A DNA stretch of 64,000 nt from positions 57,563,455-57,627,454 of the forward strand of contig NW_020312828.1 of NCBI RefSeq assembly GCF_003265705.1, read 5' to 3'. The translations under genes and the position numbers were made by a program. Positions 57,754 to 64,000 of this stretch are shown here, piece after piece. This stretch comes from Callorhinus ursinus. Lineage: Eukaryota; Chordata; Mammalia; Carnivora; Otariidae. The notes beneath the pieces were generated by a model, which had not been told where the DNA came from, searched no databases, and saw only the letters and a list, made by a program, of their open reading frames with translations. Within the stretch, counting starts at the first letter, position 1. Every line of letters begins with the position of its first letter.

Positions 57754-57802
57754 AGGTGTGTATGTGTGTGTGTGTGTGTGTGGGTGTGTGTGTGTGTGTG
57801 TG
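57754..57802 (+). repeat. (TG)n microsatellite near the exon
   Basis: This TG tract is broken once by TGGG. In gene orientation it is an intronic CA tract starting about 108 nt upstream of the exon. Intronic CA repeats are known binding sites for hnRNP L, so it could affect splicing; that role is inference. Confidence 0.9.
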
Positions 57803-58259
57803 AGGATTTATAAACAAATTTATCACATATTGATTGAAAGTCACTCATCAAAAACAATTACTGTAGATATATATAAAGTTATTTACATACATGTGAATGT
57901 GTATGACTATCATATCTATTACATATATCATCTCTACGAAAATACTGATTAATTTAGACTTTGGGAGATGAGTTGTGAGAGTATGTGTTTTTAGTATCTT
58001 TTGCTCCTTATTTTAACAACTGAATATTCAGAAGATATTTTTGTCAAATAAATAACTTTCCTGATAGTTTAGAATATATTTACACAGTGGGGAGTTTTTA
58101 TTAAAATTTAATATTAAAGGAAGAGATGTGCTCTAAATAAATCTTGAAACTGAAAAGTCTACAAATGATGTGATTTTTGTTTTATTAGATTCTAAACTTT
58201 CAATAAATTCTATTAAATTTAATAGTTGCAGATTACTTTTTGGTTATATGTCATTTTTA
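57803..58259. other. Unassigned AT-rich sequence
   Basis: No feature was recognised. Confidence 0.4.
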
Positions 58260-58297
58260 AAAAGATTTTATTTATTTATTTGAGAGAGAGAAACTGA

Positions 58298-58333
<36 letters not shown>

Positions 58334-58471
58334 CAGAGCACAAGGGGGGTGCATAAGAGAAGCAGACTCCCCACTGAGCAGGGAGCCAGATGTGGGCTCT
58401 AGTCCCAGGACGCCAGATCATGACCTGAGCCAAAGGCAGATGCCTAACTGACTGAGCCACCCAGGCACCCC
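58260..58471 (-). mobile_element. CAN SINE with (GT)n/(GA)n expansion
   Basis: TTTAAAAAGATTTTATTTAT to CTGAGCCACCCAGGCACCCC. The purine-rich part has expanded to GTGTGTGTGTG followed by about 13 GA units. Flanking TATATGTCATTTTTA and TATACTGCATATTTTTA are a worn duplication. Confidence 0.94.
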
Positions 58472-59029
58472 TATACTGCATATTTTTATAAAACAGATAT
58501 TTGATATTTTTTATCCTTATTTTATTAAGTATTTTGCAAATAACTTATTGTATATTGTTACAAGATTGATTATACAATTGATTTACAATTGATACTTTGT
58601 CTAAACTAGAAAAAAGAAATTAAAATTAAAAAAAAACACCTACACAGGATATAATTTTACTAAAACTAATGAAATACATAATTTTTAATTTTTCTATGAA
58701 TTACCATTTATGTTATTTATTTTCTCATTTTTATTATTAATATAATAAGAATTAGTAATTTTATGCAATGGAATTATACTATTTTTTATATACTTGCTAT
58801 TTTTGCCCAACATTGCACATGTAGGATTAATCTACATTGAAATTACCATATATTTCATTGCTAGATAGCAATAATTCTCATTTGTCTCAGGTGTGTTTAT
58901 ACTCTAAAAATTATTAAGAACCCCCAAAGATTTTGTGGGCTAGATTTATCAGTATATACCCTATTTAAATTAAAACTGAGAATAATTTTTTACATGTGCA
59001 TTTATTAATTTAAAAAATAACCAGGATAG

Positions 59030-59223
59030 TGCGCCTGGGTGGCTCAGTTGGTTAAGCGACTGCCTTCAGCTCAGGTCATGATCCCAGGGTCCTGGGATTG
59101 AGCCCCGCATCAGGCTCCCTGCTCAGCAGGGGTTCTGCTTCTCCCTCTGACCTTCTTCCCTCTCATGCTCTCTACCATTCTCTCTCTCTCTCAATAAATA
59201 AATAAAAATCTTTAAAAAAAGAA
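59030..59223 (+). mobile_element. CAN SINE
   Basis: TGCGCCTGGGTGGCTCAGTT to AATAAATAAAAATCTTT and A tail. AACCAGGATAG flanks it (59019-59029 and 59224-59234). Confidence 0.96.
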
Positions 59224-59339
59224 AACCAGGATAGGCACATTGCATGTTGACATAAATCATATTTTAATTCAAAATAATTATCTTTTCCAAAACAAAAATG
59301 ACAAGAATGTATTGTATTCTGTTTTTGAAAATCTATTTA

Positions 59340-59547
59340 GGGGCACCTGGGTGGCTCAGTCATTAAGCGTCTGCCTTCGCCTCAGGTCATGATCCCAGGG
59401 TCCTGGGATTGAGCCCCGCATCAGTCTCCCTGCTCACTTGAGAGCCTGCTTCTCCCTCTCCCTCTGCAGCTCCCCCTGCTTGTGCTCTCTCACTCTTTTT
59501 CCCTCCCTATCAAATAGGTAAATAAAAATCTTTAAAAAAAAAAGAAA
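59340..59547 (+). mobile_element. CAN SINE
   Basis: GGGGCACCTGGGTGGCTCAG to AAATCTTTAAAAAAAAAAG. A perfect 13-bp duplication, GAAAATCTATTTA, flanks it (59327-59339 and 59548-59560). Confidence 0.97.
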
Positions 59548-59609
59548 GAAAATCTATTTAATATCTGGCCTATTAACAGAAATCAGTTGGATTCTCATAT
59601 CTAGTTCTT

Positions 59610-59804
59610 TTTTTTTTAAAGATTTTATTTATTTATTTGACAGAGAGAGAGACAGCAAGAGAGAGAACACAAGCAGGGGGAGAGGGAGAGGGAGAAGCAG
59701 GCTTCCCGCTGAGCAGGGAGCCTGATGCGGGGCTTGATCCCAGGACCCTGGGATCATGATCTGAGCTGAAGGCAGACGCTAATGACTGAGCTACCCAGGT
59801 GCCC
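59610..59804 (-). mobile_element. CAN SINE
   Basis: TTTAAAGATTTTATTTATTT to GACTGAGCTACCCAGGTGCCC. CTCATATCTAGTTCTT (59594-59609) and CTCATAACTACTTCTT (59805-59820) flank it. It faces the SINE at 59340 across 62 bp. Confidence 0.96.
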
Positions 59805-60370
59805 CTCATAACTACTTCTTTATTCAATATTTTACAATATGTTATCTTGGTGGATGGGTATGAAGAACTCTGGCCTCACATATGTAGTTTGAAAAGGGAA
59901 GAGAATTCTAATGGCTTTTGCAGATAAGTGGATACTCTTCTTTGATAGTACACAAAAACTTTACAAGTTAGTTGTAATGTTGAATTCAAACCATATCAAT
60001 TAATTTTTATACGCTGTGGCATTAAAATTCATTGCTTCACCTTGTTTCTATGATGGGTCCTTTTTACCCATGCAATTTTTAACATGTATTAGTACTTTGG
60101 AATACATTCGTTCTTTTTTTTTTTATTCATTCAGTGATTTTGATCTTCTAAATGTTGATACATTTTATTATAAAGTATCAAAAAAATCACATTTATTTTT
60201 ATTGCTACCTGATCTCATTAGAAAAATCTTTAAACTTGGGGAAGCTCTAAAACTTACAGTAATGGATTGAAGTTTTCCAGAATTCTAATTTTTTACTTGG
60301 AAACTTAGATTTTTGTCATAGACAACAAATCCTGTCAATTGTTTTCCCTTGAAATAAAAATTCAGGTTCA

Positions 60371-60396
60371 CTGTTTGTGTGTGTGTGTGTGTGTGT
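60371..60396. repeat. (GT)n microsatellite
   Basis: About ten GT units, within the ancient repeat. Confidence 0.9.
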
Positions 60397-60999
60397 TGGA
60401 AAAAATATATAACAAATACCCAAGTTTGACTAACTGTAGTTTATGTTAGTCACTCGAGTAAAAAGAATGTTCCATGAAAATGTGGCCAGTTCAGTTGACA
60501 ACTCAATTATGCAACTGTTTTTCCTTGGAACAACCATCATATTTTGGTAGGCATAAGAAGGTTCTATGTTTTTTTGTTTCTTATTTTTTTTATTTTTTGC
60601 GTACTTTCCATTTTGTTACACAGGTCATTTAAAAGTGGGGAATTACAGGGTAGACATTTAATGAAATAACTACAGCATCAACAAGAATATTCTTAAGTAC
60701 AATGGAATTTTTTTCCACACTGAAAGTGTGTGACAGTAAAGAATACAATGACTAATGACTATTTGTACAGTTTGAGGTCACTAATTGCGAGGTTTTCAGG
60801 CACCAGCAGTTTTACCCACCATTACTTTTGTACCATGAGGACAAATGTCAACACAAAGAAAATGGTGTGAATAATGTCTCAGTGTTATTATGGAAACAGT
60901 TTTGATCTTGTGGACCCCCTAAAAATGTCTCAGGACCTTCAAGGATCCACGGATCACATTTTGAGAACCACTGCCAAATAGGAATCTATTGCAAAAAAT

Positions 61000-61260
61000 A
61001 TACCACACCAAATTTATACATTCTATTGTTGATGGACATTTGGGTTGTTTATAATTTGTGTCTTCATCAACATTCTTGCAAAAGTTCACTTGTACACACT
61101 TACTTGGCAGTTCCTCTAGTGTTTTAAACTTTTAAAGCTTTAAATTTTCCTCTTTCTGCTGCATGAGCTACATGATTTCCTGTTTCGCTCATGATTAGAA
61201 GTATATCTCTATGAGTTGCTTTAGTTATGTCTTCTTACCAATGTATATCTCATTTGCATT
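61000..61260 (-). mobile_element. Old L1 3' end fragment
   Basis: CTATTGTTGATGGACATTTG followed by GGTTGTTTATAATTTGTGTC is the conserved block of L1M 3' ends in reverse. The rest is diverged. Confidence 0.5.
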
Positions 61261-62280
61261 TCAATTAGATAACATTTTCTGTATGAATTTAATCCTTTGA
61301 AATTCTTGAGATTTGCTTTATGGGTCCGATGTTGTATTTTTTATTACATGCCTAGTTTTCTTATAAAGGAAAGCATATTATTTTTCTATTCCTAATCCAA
61401 ATTACCATAATCTTAACACCCATTATTAATTAGCTCATAGTTACATAGGTCTTGGTAGAGTGTAGCTCAACTGGTTCTCTGCTTTGAGCCTCATGAAGCT
61501 GAAATCAAGGTGTTAGCTGGGCTGCATTGCTTCTAGAACCTTGGGAGCAGAATTTGCTTTCACTTCCCATATAACACTGTTGCCAGAATTAAATTCTATG
61601 CAGTTGTAGGACTAAGGTTCTGTTTCCTTGCCATCTGTTGACTTGGGGTCATTCTCAGCTTTTAGAGATTGCTTGCAGTTCTCAGTTTGAGACCTCCTTC
61701 CTCCCTCTTCAGAGTCAGCAAGGGGAATCCAAGTTCTCATTCTGTAATTCTCTTTGGCCTTTCCCTCTACCTCATCCTTCAGCTGCTGCCTCTTCTGCCT
61801 CCAGATGGAGAGAGTTCTCAACTTTTCTACGCTCATGTAATTAAACTGTGTTCAAATTGATAATTCAGATATCTTCTATTATAACATCTGTCTCAATTCC
61901 ATTTGCCAAGTTATTTTTGCCATGTGATATATTCACAAGTTCTTAGAGAACCATTATTCTGGGATCATTCTGGCTCCTATAATGGGTATTTATCATTGGC
62001 TAGGAACAGTGTTCAATATATCTTTTAGATAAATTTGTTAATCATGTTCAAGTGTTCTCTGTGCTGACTATATTTTTAAAATCTGATCTACTAGTTACTG
62101 AAAGAGATATGCTAAAATCTCACAAGAGGATTATAGATTTTTATATTTTTCCTTGTAGTTATGTCATTTTAAAATATACTTGGGGGCTACATTAATAGGT
62201 GTGTACAAGTTTAAATTATTATATTTCCTGGCAAATTGAACATTTTATTTTTTATGAAGTGCTATCCTATTTTGTTTCTT
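61261..62280. other. Unassigned sequence, 1 kb
   Basis: Opposed open frames of 60-75 codons at 61612-61860 have no recognisable domain. No feature was recognised. Confidence 0.4.
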
Positions 62281-62442
62281 TTGGGGAGGGGTGCAGAGGG
62301 AGAGGGAGAGAGAGAATTACTTAAGCATATTCCATGCCCAGCACAGAGCCTGATGTAGGGCTCAATCTCACAACCCTGAGATCATGACCTGAGCTGAAAT
62401 CAGGAGTCAGATGCTTACATGACTGAGCCACCCACATGCCCC
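62281..62442 (-). mobile_element. CAN SINE, old and tail-less
   Basis: GGGGTGCAGAGGGAGAGGGA to GACTGAGCCACCCACATGCC. It lacks the usual AATAAA tail and has the older GAGATCATGACCTGAGCTGA and AAATCAGGAGTCAGATGC body. Target duplications are not visible. Confidence 0.88.
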
Positions 62443-62699
62443 TAATCCATGTCTAATAATGATTTGATCTTAAACTTTATCTTACCTGGCAGTAATAAAT
62501 CTATAACTTAATTTACTAGAATTAGTCTAGAACATCTTTTAACTTTCAACCTTTTGGCGTCCTTATTTTTTAAAAATGTGTCACTTATGACCAGAATATA
62601 CTAGGCTATATTTTTATATACATAAAACATGCTTTTATAAATTAATTATATAATATTGGTCTTTTGTTTATAAATATGTTCAATAAACTATAACTTACA

Positions 62700-63430
62700 G
62701 AGGATTACAACAAATCAAAATTGCACATACTGTTGAATTTTCACAAATTAAATATTTCAGATCAAGAAATAAAACACTGCAAGAAATAGTGAAGGTCCGC
62801 TTATGTTTCCCCCCATTCATTACAATCTCACTCCACCCCAGAGATAACCACTCACCTGACTTCTAGCTAAACAAATTAATTTTGCATGTTTTAAAGCTTT
62901 ATATAAATGAAATTGTGTGTAATGAAATTATTTCACTCTGACTTCTTTTACTCAGCCTTATGTTTGTACTACTGTAGTAGTAGTATGGAAATTAACTTTC
63001 ATTTCTATATAGGATTTCATTTTATACTTCAATCTATTTAGCCATTCTACGGCTAGTGGAGTTTTCTTTTTCCAGTTGGGTCTTTTATAAATAATACTGC
63101 CATAAACTTCTGTTTACATGCATACATACATATTTCTTTAAAAAAAAAGATTTTATTTATTTATTTGACAGAGAGAGGCACAGGGAGAGGGAACACAAGC
63201 AGGGGGAGTGGGAGAGGGAGAAGCAGGCTTCCCGCTGAGCAGGGAGCCCAATGCGGGGCTCGATCCCAGACCCTGCGATCAATACCTGAGCAGAAGGCAG
63301 ACACTTAACGACTGAGCCACCCAGGCGCCCCATACATACATACATATTTCTATTGGGAATATATCTAGTAGTGGAATTGCAGGTTCATGGAGTAACTAGT
63401 TATTAAATAACTTTCTAGATGTTTTAAAAC
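62700..63430 (-). mobile_element. Old L1 3' end (L1M type), interrupted by a SINE
   Basis: ACAATCTCACTCCACCCCAG, CTCTGACTTCTTTTACTCAG and CCATTCTACGGCTAGTGGAG, then GGAATATATCTAGTAGTGGA after the SINE, follow the reversed order of an ancient L1 3' end. Confidence 0.55.
63138..63334 (-). mobile_element. CAN SINE
   Basis: AAAAAAGATTTTATTTATTT to CTGAGCCACCCAGGCGCCCC. CATACATACATATTTCT flanks it (63121-63137 and 63335-63351). The downstream copy has gained an extra CATA unit. Confidence 0.95.
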
Positions 63431-63649
63431 TTCTTGATATGAAGATGTATAAATAAAATATTTCTCACTTTAAATGCTCATACTATTTTTTTCACACAAA
63501 AAAAGACAAAAACAACCAAGAAACATTGTCAGGAAGGAAAAAAAAGGATGAATGGTTTTGCAGCACACAAGAATTCTGAAAAACTACTTACATCATAACC
63601 CGCTATGCTGTTATGACTGTTAGATTTGTACACCTAACGTTACATTTTG

Positions 63650-63920
63650 AGTGATGGCCCTCCAAAATTACCCAGGCTCTAGTCCCTGGAATTTTAAAAT
63701 ATTTCACCTTACATGACAAAAGAAATGTTATAGATGTGATTAAATTAGGATTTTAAGACTGAGAGATTACCCTAGATTATCTGGATGGGTCCAGAGTAAT
63801 CACAAGGGTCTTTAGAGGGAAACGGGACTAATGATGTGCTATATTTTGGCTAATTAAATTTAAATTTAAAAAGGGGGGAAATAAAATTAATTAATTAAAT
63901 TTTTAAAAAGGGAAACAGGA
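63650..63920 (+). mobile_element. MLT1-like LTR fragment
   Basis: GATGGCCCTCCAAAATTACC, GTTATAGATGTGATTAAATT and CTAGATTATCTGGATGGGTC resemble the 5' half of the same LTR class as 54880-55415. It is interrupted by a short L1 tail at 63828-63909. Confidence 0.5.
63828..63909 (+). mobile_element. 82-bp L1 3'-tail insertion
   Basis: CTAATGATGTGCTATATTTT and GGCTAATTAAATTTAAATTT, then A-rich sequence, match the last part of a carnivore L1 3' end. GGGAAACGGGA (63817-63827) and GGGAAACAGGA (63910-63920) flank it with one mismatch. Confidence 0.6.
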
Positions 63921-64000
63921 TCCTAGGATCGAGCCCCACATTGGGCTCCCTGCTCAGCAGGAAGCCTGCTTCTCCCTCTCCCACTCCCCCTGCTTGTGTT
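63914..64000 (+). mobile_element. CAN SINE, 5'-truncated and cut by the window edge
   Basis: It starts in the middle of the tRNA-related part (ATCCTAGGATCGAGCCCCAC) and continues through CTGCTCAGCAGGAAGCCTGC, beyond the window end. Its GCCTGGGTGGCTCAG head is absent. Confidence 0.9.

Larger units (their letters stand above)
58900..60975 (+). mobile_element. Ancient DNA-transposon-like repeat, interrupted by three SINEs
   Basis: Pieces such as AAGAACCCCCAAAGATTTTG, GATTCTCATATCTAGTTCTT, GAACTCTGGCCTCACATATG and TTTTGCAGATAAGTGGATAC, and the end GGATCACATTTTGAGAACCA (followed by CTG), recall a long old repeat with a hAT-like terminus (GAGAACCACTG). The family name is unknown to me and the match is from memory. 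Confidence 0.45.
57648..64000 (-). other. Intron upstream of the CUB exon (partial)
   Basis: This is the inferred preceding intron, which runs off the right edge. It contains the acceptor signals, a CA/TG tract about 108 nt from the exon, seven CAN SINEs and older transposon remains. No other exon was recognised. Confidence 0.65.

Noticed and set aside
61612..61860. Opposed 63-75 codon frames with a charged peptide
   Set aside because: There are no splice sites fitting CSMD3, no domain, and three frames are open at once, which points to composition.
1..64000. Undescribed bacterial-type system (operon, CRISPR, prophage)
   Set aside because: SINE, L1, L2 and MIR content and a spliced CUB exon show mammalian nuclear DNA; no operon-like run of genes exists.

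Overview
This window looks like intronic DNA of a carnivoran mammal, probably a caniform outside the dog family. It holds 28 copies, plus one fragment, of the carnivore tRNA-Lys-derived CAN SINE (SINEC), recognised by the GCCTGGGTGGCTCAG head and the AATAAAATCTTT tail. Carnivore-type L1 3' ends and a large carnivore L1 fragment are also present. The SINE bodies resemble the arctoid forms (bear, seal, weasel and raccoon lineages) rather than dog SINEC_Cf or cat SINEC_Fc. That placement is inference from remembered consensus sequences. A mustelid is possible but unproven.

The only coding sequence I can support is one 113-bp internal exon on the minus strand at 57535-57647. It has a clean acceptor, a textbook TACTAAC branch site and a GTAAGTG donor. 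It encodes 37 complete codons of the C-terminal half of a CUB domain, matching what I know of the first CUB domain of CSMD3 (CUB and Sushi multiple domains 3). The rest of the window is then giant AT-rich intron: at least 57.5 kb downstream of the exon and at least 6.3 kb upstream of it in gene orientation. No promoter, RNA gene, CRISPR array or complete protein gene was found.

Layout. 1-9.8 kb: sparse SINEs over old L1, HAL1 and DNA-transposon debris. 9.8-22.8 kb: no CAN SINE at all; L2, MIR and short young L1 tails only. 22.8-29.2 kb: SINEs, nested L1s and two L1 insertions with inverted 5' segments. 29.2-41.5 kb: MIRs, an unexplained GC-rich block (30.5-31.0 kb), an MLT1-like LTR, old L1 and more SINEs. 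41.9-45.3 kb: a carnivore L1 that keeps its 5'UTR, ORF1 and the start of ORF2 but has no 3' half. 46-50 kb: mostly unassigned AT-rich sequence, a MIR and an MLT1-like LTR. 50.7-64 kb: a dense SINE cluster (13 copies in about 13.3 kb) laid over a Tigger element, LTRs and an ancient DNA transposon, and containing the exon.

No undescribed multi-gene system is visible. The points most worth checking are the exon with its splice signals and nearby CA tract, a SINE near the exon with a 20-nt unique segment between two A tails, the 3'-less L1, the inverted L1 insertions, inverted SINE pairs and a 222-codon open frame of unknown nature. Everything here comes from reading by eye; repeat family names rest on remembered consensus sequences and would need a repeat-library search to confirm.
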